Below, one piece after another: positions 22,205 through 35,109 of a stretch of 64,000 nt of DNA. A program made the translations under genes and the position numbers. Below the pieces are notes generated by a model. That model made no database searches, was not told the DNA's origin, and saw only the letters and a list, made by a program, of their open reading frames with translations. Source of the stretch: Oxytricha trifallax (taxonomy: Eukaryota; Ciliophora; Spirotrichea; Sporadotrichida; Oxytrichidae); contig ARYC01001926.1 in NCBI GenBank assembly GCA_000711775.1, positions 19,356 to 83,355 of the forward strand, written 5' to 3'. Each line of letters starts with the position of its first letter. Positions within the stretch are counted from its first letter, which is position 1.

Positions 22205-24080
22205 TTGCTTCAGATATTTTCTCATAATTTTCCCTATCTTCCAGGAAGTTTCCAGTATGCAGAGCTCAACTTAGCCGACAACACTCTGATGGCCAAGCTT
22301 GTGGGAATTAATTATAGATCAACAAATTAGCTTGACAAGACCAAGGAAAAAGTCAACAAGTAATTTAAGAATTCTTAATTAACTTAATAAAAATAATAAG
22401 AATTAATTAAGACACACAGAGGGGAGAATGAAATATCAAAGTGATATGTTCAGAAGATAAGCCAGACCTCGGACTTTCAGCTACTACAGACACTTATAAA
22501 GCTTGGTATTATTTAGGGAATAAGAAGGAGTATGAAGTTGATTGTTGTGAATGAGCAAACCTGGATGAAGTGACAGAGTTAACTAAATCATAACACTCTC
22601 AAAAGAATTTCATTCAGATTAAGAAATACTTTACCTTAAAGAAGATTACCTTATTCTTGTTAAATAAAATGTTTCATGAAATTAAACAACTAATGCCAGG
22701 AAAATAACATCACTTCAGAAAAGGTTTGAAGGTTTATTTTCCTATTTTGCAGACGAATATTCTTTTATATACATTCAAAATTTAGCAAATGTATTTGAAT
22801 ATTTATTTTGTTTTTAATTCTTAAAATTTTACATTATCATATGAATTTTTTTTATATTTGCCCTTATCAAAATCATAAAATAGCTGCAATATAAAATGAC
22901 AAGAAGAGTGATAGTTTCTCTTAATATATATACTTAGAGTAATTAATTTAAATATGAATTTATATTGAAGTTAAAATATACATATTATAATCAGTAAATA
23001 ATTATATTTTAGTGGAAAATTGATTTAATTACTACCTCCATTAACTCACCATTATTAGTTTATATGTGATATAATCATTTAAATATGATTTTAGTTTCTC
23101 TTCTAATTTATTTAATATCATATAAATAAATGATTTAAATTATGTCCCATTATAATATAATTAATTAATTATTATATGAAAAGGGAATGTATAAAATTTA
23201 GTTAGAAATAATGAGGCAGTATTTTAGGCATTCATCTCATCATTATTTGATAACTACTTATCGGTAATTACTAGTATCAAATTGAAGTAATCATGTGAGC
23301 AAAAAAGATTTCACTAAGACCATCCTCTGTAAAGTCAAGTTCAATTAGAACACGGTTAAAGTTAATGTCTTCCCATTGAGAAATCAAATGATTAATTTAA
23401 TACTACTTAGCTATTTCTATTAAATATATATTGATATACTTATTATAACTTGTTATAACTTATTATAACTTATTTGATAAGTTTAGCATTTGGCTGAGTG
23501 ATTCAGTCATCAATGATAAAGTTAAGCACGCCCTTACTGATATCGTGTAGGCTGTTGCTTGCTTAAGTGAGAAATCGGATGAGATAGAAAGTGGAGAGAT
23601 TCAAGCAATGAATGAGAGGCAACTTACTACTAGCAGAAAGAGAGTCATCAATTAGTCTAGATTACTGCTTGCAGGCCAGTCTGACTATTGACATTGGCAA
23701 AATGACCTCATCAAAGCAGACTAAAGTAGTTCACAAATAACTTAAAGATTAATTATGTTCTTAATATTTATTTTTATATTATTATTATTATTAAATTATT
23801 ATTATATTACTATTATTATTATATAGCATTAGATAGGCTTTTAATTTATTATGACTTCAACTCTATATTTATTGATAATAAATAACTAAATGTGTAAGTT
23901 GATGTAGCTAGCAAGGCCAGGATCTTTTTATAGGGAAGTGCAACTGAGAAGAATACTAGCGAATAAATCGTCAAGTGAAATGCTGGTGGCTTCTTTGAAG
24001 ATACTGCTTAACTTAAAGATAGCTTCCTTGGCATAATCTTAGATGCTAATGACACTAATAAACTCTAAATATGAAATTTT
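22205..24080 (+). other. Coding-like fragments of an unrecognised gene or genes
   Basis: With TAA/TAG = Gln, plus-strand pieces look like ordinary protein: FQYAELNLADNTLMAKLVG (about 22255-22320), DLGLSATTDTYKAWYYLGN (about 22465-22525), and a helical stretch VKHALTDIVQAVACLSEKS (about 23510-23580). They are separated by AT-rich DNA and in-frame TGAs. They could be dispersed germline gene segments or a decayed gene. I recognise no domain. Confidence 0.35.
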
Positions 24081-25343
24081 AAACTCAATTTAGGATGATT
24101 ACAATAGTATATAAGATAAGATACAATAGTTATTATATGGTTAAATATTCAATGGTGCTATCATAATAAGACTCAATAAATAAACTAGATTATTTTTTTC
24201 AACTATAATAATAAGAATTTACCTATCAAGCAATATAATCTTAATTTTATTATATTTATTTGGTAACATTCTCTATAGTGTAATAAGAGTTAATATATAT
24301 ATATATATATTTATAAAATTATTAGCATAAAAGATAAACGCTTTTTTTAATTATAATTATAGTGAGAAATTGTTTATAAAATGGCATACATTAACAAATA
24401 AGATCAACACAAGGAAAAGAGCATTTGTTATAAGAATCTAAGCCAAAAGAAAACTCCATCAAGATACTTACTTGGTTTAAGGTGAGGTAATTGCTATATT
24501 TTTAATAATTAAGTAATCTATATAAATTCTAAGGCAATAAATCAATGTTGCCGATTCACTTTATTAATAAAATTATATTGTGTAAAGGGAAGAACTGCTC
24601 TTTAAAATTGTTTTCAGAAGAACAAGTAAGATATTAAGAATTATGCGTATGACATTAACAACTTAATAACGTCAGTGAAGAAATAAAAACAAGTTATAAA
24701 GATGATATTTTTAATTTTATACAAAACCCAAAAGTGTTTATATACTGAAGATATAGATCTTTATTATTTTTTATAATGCTAAGTTTTCTAAAATGTTTGA
24801 TTTAGTGGTTTTGAAAAAATGTCAAATACAATAATTTCTTCTAATAATATTCTAACAAGGACTTAATAAAGCTTAAAAATTTCAGACCCATAAATATTTA
24901 TAATTATAAGCTCCCATGTTTAATAATAAACAGCTAATCTGATCAAATTTATTAAAATGCTTTCTTCTCTAGTCTGCTCTTAATTTATTTTAAACTCTAA
25001 CGACTACTTTCATGATCTGAGGGAGCATTAGCGATAAAATACAACTATACCATCCTCAAAATGAAGAATTAACTATCACCCATCATCTTCTTTAACCACA
25101 TATTGCAATGCCTTGCAGAGCAATTTTAGAATATTTGGCAGAAGATCACAGTGCCTTTAAAAAGATAGTTCAAATACTTCAAAAGTCAACGAAATGAAAA
25201 TATTAAATCTTAAAGCATCATACTGAAAGCACTTTATTCATAGAAAGGAGATAATCATAAAATTCCCTATATTGATTGTTCTCATGATAAAATAATTCCA
25301 CATAATATACTTACAATTAATCTTGAATTCCAATGATATATAA
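24081..25343 (+). other. AT-rich region with short coding-like stretches
   Basis: An ATG at 24381 starts a 34-codon Lys-rich frame ending at a GTGAGG donor-like site. A Gln/Cys-containing frame follows at about 24530-24690, and another at about 25030-25200 (HIAMPCRAILEYLAEDH). No family is recognised. The (TA)n at 24295-24311 is a microsatellite. Confidence 0.3.
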
Positions 25344-25351
25344 AATGTTTG

Positions 25352-25783
25352 GGGTGGGGGGGTAAACTTCCTGCTCCCAACGGAAGTTTTCTGCCCCATA
25401 CATAAAGATATGTAATTTTTAAAAATTTCTAAATATCTTTATCATCACTTATGATCTTGTTATTTATAATATAGCATCCAATATAATTTCTACCTTAATA
25501 AAAAATTAGAATTTTAATGTAAGTCACATTAACGATTATACAAAAGCAATTAGTTTAACATTAGTTTTAATACATAATATGACAAAGAATAAATATAATC
25601 CTTGTTGGTTGTACGCTATTAAAAGTTGTTTGGTATATGGTCATGGTAATTCAAATTGGGATTTATGTGTTTCTATTTTTTATTGCCAAAAAATATAAAA
25701 TTTAATGTTGGCAGGAAACTACCGAAGTGGCAGGAAACTTCCGTGGGGGCGAGAAACTGCACGGGGGCAACTTCCTCCTCTCG
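25352..25783. mobile_element. G-rich-ended MITE, 8-bp target duplication
   Basis: 432 bp. AATGTTTG flanks it exactly (25344-25351 and 25784-25791). Each end carries several copies of a GGCAGGAAACTNCC unit in inverted orientation (about 25365-25405 and 25712-25775). The interior is AT-rich and non-coding. Same family as 17316-18648 and 49697-50157. Confidence 0.85.
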
Positions 25784-25791
25784 AATGTTTG

Positions 25792-27470
25792 CATGTGTAT
25801 TTTTCCAAAAAATAAAAGCAAGCTATAGCGGTAAACCAATCATTCTTGATAAAGAGAATAGTGATAGACTATATTTTAAAGACAAATGCTTAGATCAATA
25901 TCTTTACATATAAACAATTTATAGTTTAAGAATGCCAATTTACCTAATTTAATTTAAGACATAATACACTTCATATTTAATGCTATTTGTATATTATAAG
26001 AGATTGATCTTAGATCACTAAGTCTTGGAACCTTACAGAAATTTCATAAAATGTTAGACATATTACTTAATCTCAAATGCAATTAATTAAAATTTTGAGT
26101 AAGAGAATTGAACAATTACCTCACGGTCATGTACATTTCAACTTCAGATAATCTTATTCATAATATTTTGATTATATTGTAATAAGTAAATTTTACGTCT
26201 GACTCTTAAATTCAAATAATAGGGACAGCTATTTGGCTAAGAATTTTTAAAAAATAATATAGGAAATATAGCGATGAAATGAAATACAAAATAGTTTTTA
26301 AAATGAAGTATATGACTTAATATAAATTTTTAATAATTTATAAACACTTATAAACCCTAAGTTTATTACATAAAAAAACATATTAATTTTTATATATAGA
26401 ACTTAATTATCTTCTATTTGGCTTAGATATTTAGAGTTTTTGAAACTATGAACGTATATTAATATGTAAAATCCAAATCGGCTATAAAAATTATTATAGA
26501 AATCTTTTAAAAATTTAACTATAATAATAAATGAAAACATAACAGCAATTTAGTCTAAATAAATTGAATTCTTAGACAAAGGTTTAATCAATAATCTCCT
26601 ACCTAAGGCAGTCCTGTTTATTTCTCTTGCTAATTTATATCAGAAATGTTAAGAGTAAAAATGCATGTTGAGAGATTGATCTGCTTAAAGAAAATTAACA
26701 AAAATTAAGTATTTCCAAAGTAGAGATAAATTATAATTTAGAAGTTAACTATAGAACATTAAATCATAAATTTAATTATAAAAATGTAGAATTTAACAAA
26801 TGATTAAAGATTTAACCAAAATATAATTAAAAAATGCTGGAATAGTGAAGAGGGTCACATTCATAAAGAGAATTTGTATAAAACTTGGAATGAAATATAG
26901 ATAAATAAAAAACGTTGTCTCATCACACAATAAAAATAAATACAAATAATTCAAGAGAGAGTGCATCAGCTTTCACAGTTATTTAGATCTAGCAAATAAA
27001 ATACAGAGAAAATATATTTTGATGATAGTTCATTCCAACCATTCTCTCTCAAGAATAGGGTCTGGACTAACAAATATGATAATATAATATTATAATAATA
27101 CTGGGTAAGGTTTAAAATTTTAGCTTTGAATCATTGTATCTTATACCAACGAAATCAGAAAATTTAATTAATACACAGAAAATTATATAGTGCTTTGAAT
27201 AACTCTACAATTATAACAAAGTGCAAGAGATTAAAATTTTTAATGGACAAACTTAGAGTACATAGGTCAAGACAAGTTTAACAGTTTGTCTAATAGAAAT
27301 AGTGGAATATTATTTACAATTTACCCTATTCACTTCAGTACAATTGTAGTGAAGAAGTTTTAGTCTATAGAAAAATAATTAATAATAATTATATAATGAA
27401 ATTAGACTTTTAAATATCAAAATTATGAAATTATAAGAGTAATTTTTAGAAGAATTTGCGAAATTATAAA
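25792..27470. other. AT-rich spacer
   Basis: A short coding-like plus-strand stretch directly after the MITE (KASYSGKPIILDKENSDRLY, about 25825-25884) may be the remainder of a reading frame the MITE interrupted. Beyond that I see no gene, only long AT-rich sequence with (TAATA)n-like runs near 27080. Confidence 0.35.
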
Positions 27471-27472
27471 TA

Positions 27473-28986
27473 TCATAAACAATTAATAATATGTTTTTCT
27501 AAAATGTTTGTGATTTCGTTTGAAGTCGAAATTAAGTAAGTGGCACCAGTGGACAGTATTTCCAAAATTTCATTAAAATTTTTCGTTTCTCCTAATATTA
27601 AAAGCTCTTTTGCTAGCTCTTATACACACTTTTCATTTTCTATCACGCTTTGAAATTTATCTCCAGCTAATTAATGTAAAACTATTAAAAGTAGGGAATA
27701 GTTTTCTCTCCACCAGCAATTATTTATTGCAAGTAATTTGAACCATAAATATAGGGAGATAAATTTGAGTCACAATCAATTGTAACATCCCCTTAAATTT
27801 GAGTTCTTAAAAGGTTGCTCAGAGTACTGGTAGAACTATCGTCGAGATTAATATTAATGTTTTGTGGTTTTAAATACAGATGAACTACATTGTGCAGTTG
27901 GCTCACTGCAATAGTTGCACTTACAATGCTCCTCAACGTTGCTAGTCTTCTATGTCAAATGTTAAGTAAATCTCCTTAAATAAAGTCGTACCCACTAAGC
28001 CAAATCAGTAAATATGTGGGATTAAAATAAACGTTCGTTATTTAGTCAAACTGCTTTTTTTTGTTTAATCCAAATTTGAGTAACCATTAGATGTCTCGCT
28101 GTATTCTTTATCGATATAGCACATCTTGCTTTAAGCTTACGATTTGATGTCTGGACAATTGATTATAACAAAGAGATGGTCTCCTCTCAACCAATTCTTC
28201 AATTGAGTCAATGAGCATATTATTTAGTGAGGTCGTTTGTTTAACTATTTATTCAAAACTGATGTAGTTTTTAGGTCCTAGTCCATTAACAGCTTCTTCA
28301 GGATTTTGAATTCTTATAGTAGATTACCAAGATTTATTTCTTTGATCCTAAATTTGGTTTTAGTTTTTAAATTTAAGTCCATTTTAATTATGTCCCTCTT
28401 TCATTTTGTTCCATCATAGTCAAGTTCTTTTATTTCTTAGGTTTTCTTTTTTTTATATTTTAAATCCTTTAATTACTGAATAGGCTAAATATATTTGTAA
28501 AATAAGAAATAAGTAAGTTATTACCAACGGAGCATATCCGACTTTGAGAATCTCAGCATCAGAGTGAGTAATTAAGTGCATTTTCAATTTTGTAGTTAGG
28601 TACCAGCCCTCAATATTTTGATGGCAAACCTTGCACGCGTAACCATTTTTTTTCTTCAAATGAGCAAAACTTCCTTATTTTCTAGAATGTGTTTTTATAT
28701 GTCTTGTGTATTATTTCTTAGTTAAGACTATGTCACAAATAGTGCAAGTGTAGCTTTAAGTTGATTGAAGTTTGAATGAATTTTTCTCACTTTACATAAT
28801 TTAAACACTTTCTTTTAAAGATTGTTCAAATCTCTCTCTATTAAGTAAGTATTTATTAATTAGGTTATTACCATTTTCATTAGAGAAATTAAAAAGTTCA
28901 ATGACTGAGGATTCGCATTCATCCCTTGAATTAATACTACTTAATGATGAACAACAATACCAGGTTCCCTAAATTTTGCGTTCCAT
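27473..28986 (-). pseudogene. TBE 57-kDa protein: two C2H2 fingers + kinase-like domain (TBE set A1)
   Basis: Minus strand from ATG 28986 to TGA 27475-27473. It is about 504 codons long, the size expected for the TBE 57-kDa protein. Two fingers are clear: YTCTICDIVLTKKQYTRHIKTH and YACKVCHQNI...LKMHLITHS (written here in part). A GTAATA...TTTAG intron of about 40 nt follows. The kinase part is weak, with LHNVVHLYLKPQNI in place of the HRDLKPEN loop, so the catalytic Asp is lost. Several frame changes occur between 28450 and 27900. It pairs divergently with the 22-kDa gene at 29647, as in the other TBE sets. Confidence 0.7.
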
Positions 28987-29187
28987 TTACTATTTAACAA
29001 CTTAAAATTATAAAGATTATAATGGTCACAATTTTAATATATTCTTAGTATTTAATGTTAATCTTATTTTTACTATATAATACGATAAAAATAGTCAGGG
29101 AACTTAAATTTGAGTACAAAGATAAGAACTAAAATTCAATAACATTATAATATCTTGAAATCTAAAATATCCAGAGAATCATAATTT

Positions 29188-29235
29188 CAAACCCCAAAAC
29201 CCCTCTCAAATGTCCCTGGGGACTCCCAAAGGACA
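29188..29235. repeat. C4A4 telomere-like tract followed by a hairpin
   Basis: CAAACCCCAAAACCCC, equal to two units of the hypotrich telomere repeat, is followed at once by the inverted pair AAATGTCC / GGACATTT. Such tracts normally mark TBE termini. Here it lies between the divergent 57-kDa and 22-kDa genes, where an internal end is unexpected. Confidence 0.6.
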
Positions 29236-29646
29236 TTTATATTTATTGGAGAACATTATTATAAAAAATTTGTGTTCCTAATATAAGCCTCATTAAATAA
29301 ATTAGAAAACCTTGATTCACTAACATTTGCAACAAAGTTAATATACTTAGAAAATTTAAGCAAACGCTTTTTGAAGATCAATTGAATTTACAGCTAATAA
29401 AAAAAAGCTAAGAAATGAAGAGTTAGGCTTTTTGTGAGAAATATGAAAGTTAAACTATGATTAATAATTAATAAAAGTACCTAATCAATAAACAAATGGA
29501 AGTTACTTAAAATAATCAAAATATCACCTAAATAAATACACAAATTCTATCACGGTAGTTAAGAGTCAATTAAGCAGCAAATCTGACTGGTTTAATTATC
29601 TAATGTTTTAGTGTAAGCTTTAAACTCATTAACACTATTAGGCAAT

Positions 29647-30055
29647 ATGTTCATGCCTTCTTATAAACTATGCACTTTGAGATTTCTCAGGGATGTTTTG
29701 AAGGGTAACAAAATTTTAATGAAATCAAATGAAGTGATTTGGATTAATGTCCCCTTTTTCCCTGAACTTAGTCTTAAGCGAGTATGGGATGAAGAAAAAG
29801 AGGACGAGTATCTCAAAATGTACTTAAATACATATGATGATGCCAACGAACTACCTGATCGAAACTTTTTCTTTGGAATCTTAGGTACTCTTTGACAGGA
29901 TTATTTATAGAGGATGGTCTAAGATCAATAATTAATAAGAGTTTCTGGAATTAGCAGGGGACCAAAATAAAATTTTAATCAGCAATGAGTTCTTGGATAA
30001 GCTGTAGAAAAACTCTACTATCTCAAGCATGAAAAAATTATTCGATTAAATTTAA
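29647..30055 (+). pseudogene. TBE 22-kDa protein, set A1 (decayed)
   Basis: The frame from 29647 contains the conserved block NELPDRNFFFGILGTL (29842-29893), which matches KLPERNFFFEVLGTLKPEYL in set A2. An in-frame TGA follows directly, after which the frame stays open (QDYLQRMVQDQQ). The N-terminal part is acidic (RVWDEEKEDEYLKMYLN). TBE 22-kDa proteins have no known function. The start may be upstream, beyond a lost intron. Confidence 0.55.
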
Positions 30056-30329
30056 AATTGAGCGTAAAGGTCGAGCTCTCTCTCTATACTTTGGCAAGGC
30101 TAATCATGCAGAAGAGTAACTAAAAAAAAGAAATTCAACTAGATGAAATTTCTTATTCAGATTATGTAAACAACACAAATCAAAATTTAGAGGAACGAAA
30201 AGAGGGAAAAAAGAAGAGATAAGGAACATAAATTCAACTCCTTAAAAGCAAAGATTTTTTAATATATGATGTTGTACTTAAATTAATTAAAAAATAATTT
30301 TAACTTAATCATTCCTCTTATAATAACGT

Positions 30330-31220
30330 AATTTAATTATTCATTTTTTTTATGTGCCTCTTTTTTGTTTTAAGGCAATCTTCTTGCTTAATGTTTATAA
30401 TTGCGTTCCTAACAATTTAATAATGTTCCTTATTGGAAAAGTTAAAATTCTTTTCAATCAAGTTCCTCTTATAGGTTAATTTTACTCTTGAAAAATTTCT
30501 TCAATGCAGTTTAACTATGATGAGTAATGAGCATTAAAGATAAATTTCCACCCACTATCATTATCTTTTGTTTAATAACTCTATTATGATGGGCGCAAAT
30601 TATCCATGAATATTATTACTTTTTAACCCCTAAATTATGGTTCTATTAATTCAAGCTCAAGCATCAAATCTAAAATTTTAATTGATTTTCTTTTTTATAA
30701 CTAATCCTAAAGTCCTTATTGACCTGAAATAAATACCAATGAAGCCAAAGTTGAGATATTTATTCCTTCTTTATAAACATCTTGATTAGAGTATGGACCT
30801 GCCCAAGATCTCATAGAAATAGAGTGTGGTTTAAAAATAGTCTCATCTAAATAAATTATAATTTCCTATTGCTAATAAGTTTAAATCATCCAAGGGTATT
30901 GATGAAGTTACTAACCTTTAATTTAAGTCATTTTTGAATTTGAAAGTTTATATGTTGATCTTGCTTATTTATATTTTACACCATTGAAGAGATACAGCTT
31001 TCTCAAACTAGATGTAGAGATTTTTTTATCTTGAAATTTACGATGAAAAAATTTTGCGCGATCAGCTAATGAATATTATTTTAGATCAGTCAAAGTAGTC
31101 TTATGTACCAAATAGTTTAAATGATCAAGTGTTAAATTTAGAGTTCTCTTTTTATTATTTTGACTTTGATCAGGTTTTTTGTTATAATTAATACACACTT
31201 TTCGAATCAAATTTTAGCTA
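30330..31220 (-). pseudogene. TBE DDE transposase, set A1 (decayed)
   Basis: Minus strand. The first catalytic Asp is in IIYLDETIFKPHSISMRSWAG (about 30850-30790), the second in FMDNLRPS (about 30610-30590), and the Glu in SSQLNCIEEIF (about 30530-30500). This spacing and context are those of IS630/Tc1-type TBE transposases, in which DDE residues sit as LDE..., DN... and NPIE. All three acidic residues survive, but the blocks fall in more than one frame. It converges with the 22-kDa gene, as in set A2. Confidence 0.7.
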
Positions 31221-31239
31221 AGGCCAAATATTTTCCCAA

Positions 31240-32990
31240 TTTATTTATAAATTATTTCATTTTAATTCAATTTATTTTATATTTATAAATCTTAAATTCT
31301 TCAATAAATAATTCTTATGAATAATAATTAATTCAATATTACGAGCTGATACAAATGAAAATATTAAAATAATTGATATACATTATAAGTAAATAGAGGA
31401 TTACTTAAAGAGTAGGTAGTCATTATGAAATCAGTGGCATTTATTGTATTTTAATTATATTAAAAATAATTCAAATACTAAACTTAAACTTTTCCTAATC
31501 ATTCATTTTGACTTCCTCATTATCTTAAACGTCTAATCAATCCATCTAACATTTTAGGTTTGAAAAATCATTATTAAAGATCATATGACTTTCTTTTTTT
31601 TTAACTATTGTCTCTAACTCTTACCTTAGACTTTGAGTATAGTGCTTCAATTACCTCTTGACTCTATAATTAAAAATATTATCAAAATTGTTTAAATTAC
31701 TTGAGAAAAGGGTTCAGAGTAAATTTCTTTAAAAATTTCATCTCTTATTGCAATCATAAATTATAATAATTGATAAATAATTAAATGAATAACATAATAA
31801 TAATAATAATAACCTCTCAATGGAGTGCATGAGGAATTCATATAGCAATTTGGCAATCTCTCATTTAATTATTCAGCCGTCCAAGAGAATTAAGCAGCAT
31901 TTTATTGATTCTGTATAACTTGCTTGGCTGAAGAAAATGTGAAAAAAGCCATACTATGGACAATAAAAATAGGAAAACATTGAATAGCTCATGAGCAATG
32001 TGCGAATAATGAGATTTATAATGCAATAATTTGGTCGTTTAATTAGTTGAGCTTCGCCTTTTAGAGGACTCTTGAGCCATTATCATACCTTTAACTTCAA
32101 TCAAACCCTACTATTTTCTCTAAACAGAATCTGAATGATTTATTCATTAATAATGTACGAGTAGCTTAGTCTCATTTATGTGAAACATCATAATACAATA
32201 TAAGCTTCAGAAGTATTTTTTAACTAGTGTTTTGTTAAATTTTACTCCAAAACATAAAAATGACATTTTACTTTTTGATTATTTCACAGTCCTGCATAGT
32301 AAGCATTGTAATTTAGTATATCAAAACAGCTACCAAAAGATAGAATATGTTTAATTTTTCCAATCATAAATGGTAAGTATAAATCTTTATTTAATAGACT
32401 TACCGTTATAATGTGTTACAATTAAAACTATTAAATGCTTATATGCTAAAGCAGATGTACCACTATAAGAAATTTATTAAAATATATAATTTAAAAGTTA
32501 ATATTATTTTTTCTTTCAAGCTTCTTACACTGCTAAATATACTTAAATCTATAGATAATAAACTTGGTTATTATTGTGATAATTGATCTTATAGCGCTTA
32601 AATATAAAAATACATAATCAATATATAATTATATTTTTTTATAAACTAAAGAGTTCCATTCAATTAAATATAATTTATTTTTATATTTATTAATTTTATT
32701 GTTAAGTGCTATTTTTTGTATAACTTAAGTGTATATTAATTTCATATAATTTTTAATATTCCTAATAACTTAATAAATATTCTTATAAGTTTAATATTGT
32801 TTCATATTTTCAATTTAAATTTTAAAATCCAAACAGCATATTTTTTTGTAAGTTATTAATGAATTGCAATAAAATATAGATGAAATGGTTCAATAATCAA
32901 AATATAAGATCAGTATTTATGTATATATATTTTCGTTTAACTCCAAATAAATTGTTGTATAGATGCACATTTAAGAATATAGGAGGCCTT
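31240..32990. other. AT-rich region; one open stretch with in-frame TGAs
   Basis: At 31830-32230 a plus-strand frame is coding-like (FCITCLAEENVKKAILWTIK, NEIYNAIIWSFNQLSFAF) but contains two TGA codons. It is probably a decayed gene. The rest is AT-rich without features, apart from an (AAT)n run at 31797-31812. Confidence 0.35.
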
Positions 32991-33000
32991 TTGATGTGAG

Positions 33001-33465
33001 TGAGGAAGCTTCCATTTAAAAAAAGGAGTCGATGAAAAGTTGAGTCACAAATTCAAAAATATTCAAAATGAAGATATACCATCAATAAAATAGTATCTGC
33101 TACCTTTGCTAAAAGATAAGCATGTAACTTAGTGATTGGTTAAAGATTAGGTAAAGAAATTAAATCTATTAACTAAGGTGAAGATGGTTTAGGTCCTCGT
33201 TTAAAATAATAAAAGCATGTAGTAAAAAATATACTTAAGCAGTTTGAGAAAGACAAATAAACTGTTGGATTTTCTAGTAACTACTAATAAAAACATAATT
33301 CTTTAGAATAAAAAAAGTTATTCTATGATATACTTGGATCCTTTTGGCAAAAAAATAAAAAGAAATTTAAAACATGAAGGCAATAAAATACATACCGGAG
33401 ATAACTAAAAAAGAAAATATATATTTAAAGTTTACTGGATGACAATGTTTGCGATATAAGGTAAG
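33001..33465 (+). CDS. Unrecognised lysine-rich reading frame
   Basis: A single frame without TGA over about 150 codons (TAA/TAG = Gln), beginning after an in-frame TGA and without a clear Met start. It is basic and helical in places (LLPLLKDKHVTQQLVKDQVK) with a short ordered-looking patch SYSMIYLDPFGKKIKRNLK. It ends at a GGTAAGATAT donor-like site near 33461. The DNA just after it belongs to the repeat that also follows the coiled-coil gene at 38230-39600, so the two may share a 3' context. Function unknown. Confidence 0.4.
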
Positions 33466-33650
33466 ATATATTTTATAAAATTGATCTGATAAGATATTGA
33501 CAAATGTGATGAGTAAGAATTTTATAAACTTCATCTCTATATTTTTGATTCCATTTATTTTAGATTAATTTTAGAGAATATTTTAGTTTATAGTTTTTGG
33601 TAAAATTTCACCATGTAATCGTGAAAAATGCCCTTATAAATTTCAAGTTA
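33455..33650 (+). repeat. Direct repeat, three copies (33455-33650, 37600-37660, 39690-39850)
   Basis: The shared core GGTAAAATTTCACCATGTAA + TCGTGAAAAATGCCC at 33600-33640 recurs as GGTAAAATTTCATCATGTAA at 37609, and more loosely near 39825. A longer upstream part (CTGATAAGATATTGACAAAT ... GATGAGTAAG) is shared by the first and third copies. All are in the same orientation and bracket the methyltransferase-transposase block. They may be element ends or repeated 3' flanks. Confidence 0.6.
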
Positions 33651-33793
33651 TTTTAACCCTACTAATGAAAAGTACTTCTGCTTTTCTAAATTTACCTCAA
33701 AAACAAATATTCGTGTTCTTAATATTTAAAACTATTTATATACTTTAAGTACTCTTTGCATTTAACAATTATAATATAAACAAAATTTATTCA

Positions 33794-34859
33794 ATGATTC
33801 AAGAAAACAACAATGAATAGAAAATACTCTTTAAAGAGCTAAACAAGTTAGCTAATTATGGGCCAAGATTCAAGATTTCTTCTGCAATTATTGTGAAAAT
33901 TTAATAAAAAACTTCAATACGAGAGCAAATTACTGGAGTAATAAGAACTAATGCAGCTTACTTCATTGAATTCAAAGAGCTGAGGAAATCCTACAGAAGC
34001 TAGAATTTATAGGATATTACAAAATATCAACAAAAAAAGATCATTGCTCAAGACAAGTGCGAAAATGTAAGCTTGTTAATTAAACTTAAATTCCTGAAAC
34101 AAAGTTTTAAATCGAATAAAAACAGCTTGAGGCATGTAATTACTAAACCATGAAGATTTTAAATTAAGTTAAAGACCCCAACGTAAAAATGCTTAAAATT
34201 CCAAAATACATTTATGAGGTTTAAGGAGAGTACATTTTCAAAAAATGGAAGGACTTAATAGAGAATATATGTCTTAAGAAAACCAATCAAGCTAACCGTG
34301 GATGTTAGAAATGACGATTTTTGGTATAATTTACACAAAAGATGAAAAGTTTAACAAGTGCACTATTTTCTTTAGTTATTGAAGACAACCCATGGAGAGG
34401 TCAAAAATCGACTCCATACTCGTATCTACCTAATCACAGTTTAAAGCAAATACCCCTAACATTAGTGCAAAGCAAGGAATAATATTCTATTGGATACTTT
34501 ACAATACCTAACAAGAAGGAGTAAATGACCTAAAAGAGAATGGCTACGAAATTATTAAAACTCTGATATGGGTCAAACTCACTTCAAAATTAAACTTGAT
34601 AAACATCAAAACGCCTGAATACTCAAGTGAATATTGCATCATTGGTGTAAAAGGCTAATATAATTAAAAAATATTAGATAATATTCCAGGGGAAATTTTG
34701 GAAAAGAGAACTGACCATTCTATGAAACCCTAAGATTTCCGGGATATAATTTATCAAAATTTTTAGGGGTAGCATAAACTAGAAATATTCATAAGATTAA
34801 ATCTTTATAAAGGTTTTACAGTCCATATTGCAACGAATTAATAGGAAATTAGGAGATGA
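33794..34859 (+). pseudogene. MT-A70 family adenine methyltransferase, second copy
   Basis: Plus strand from ATG about 33794 to TGA 34857-34859. A Cys-x2-Cys stretch at the N-terminus (DFFCNYCENLIKNF) suggests a zinc-binding fold. The MT-A70 core follows: VDVRNDDFWYNL, the catalytic box VIEDNPWRG (DPPW as DNPW), STPYSYL, GIIFYWILYN, LKENGYEIIKTLIWVKLTS, SSEYCIIGVKG, IPGEILEKRTDHSMKPQDF (which includes the conserved EKRTxHSxKP stretch) and KLEIFIRLNLYKGFTV. The family methylates adenine N6. Asp, Pro and Trp of the box are retained. At least two frame breaks occur, near 34330 and 34475. Next to it are a DDE transposase and the small KKELYDFLTQEC protein, so it looks like transposon cargo. Confidence 0.85.
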
Positions 34860-35109
34860 AGATAAAGAAATTATATTGAAATTTAATTAAATAAATAATT
34901 TTAAACTATTTAAATAAACAATAATTATTATTTATTAATGATTTAACAAAAATTTCCTAATTGTTTAAAGTTTATAAGAGGTATGCCTAAATTTGAATAG
35001 AAAAAGTTTAAACATCAAAATTTTACAACTTTTAAATTATCAAGAATTATTAGATTCAAACTAAATTTTATTTTATATTTTTAAGAATTTATATATTCTT
35101 AATAGATTA
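34860..35109. other. AT-rich intergenic region between convergent genes
   Basis: About 250 bp of AT-rich sequence between the ends of the MT-A70 gene (plus) and the transposase (minus). No features recognised. Confidence 0.4.
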
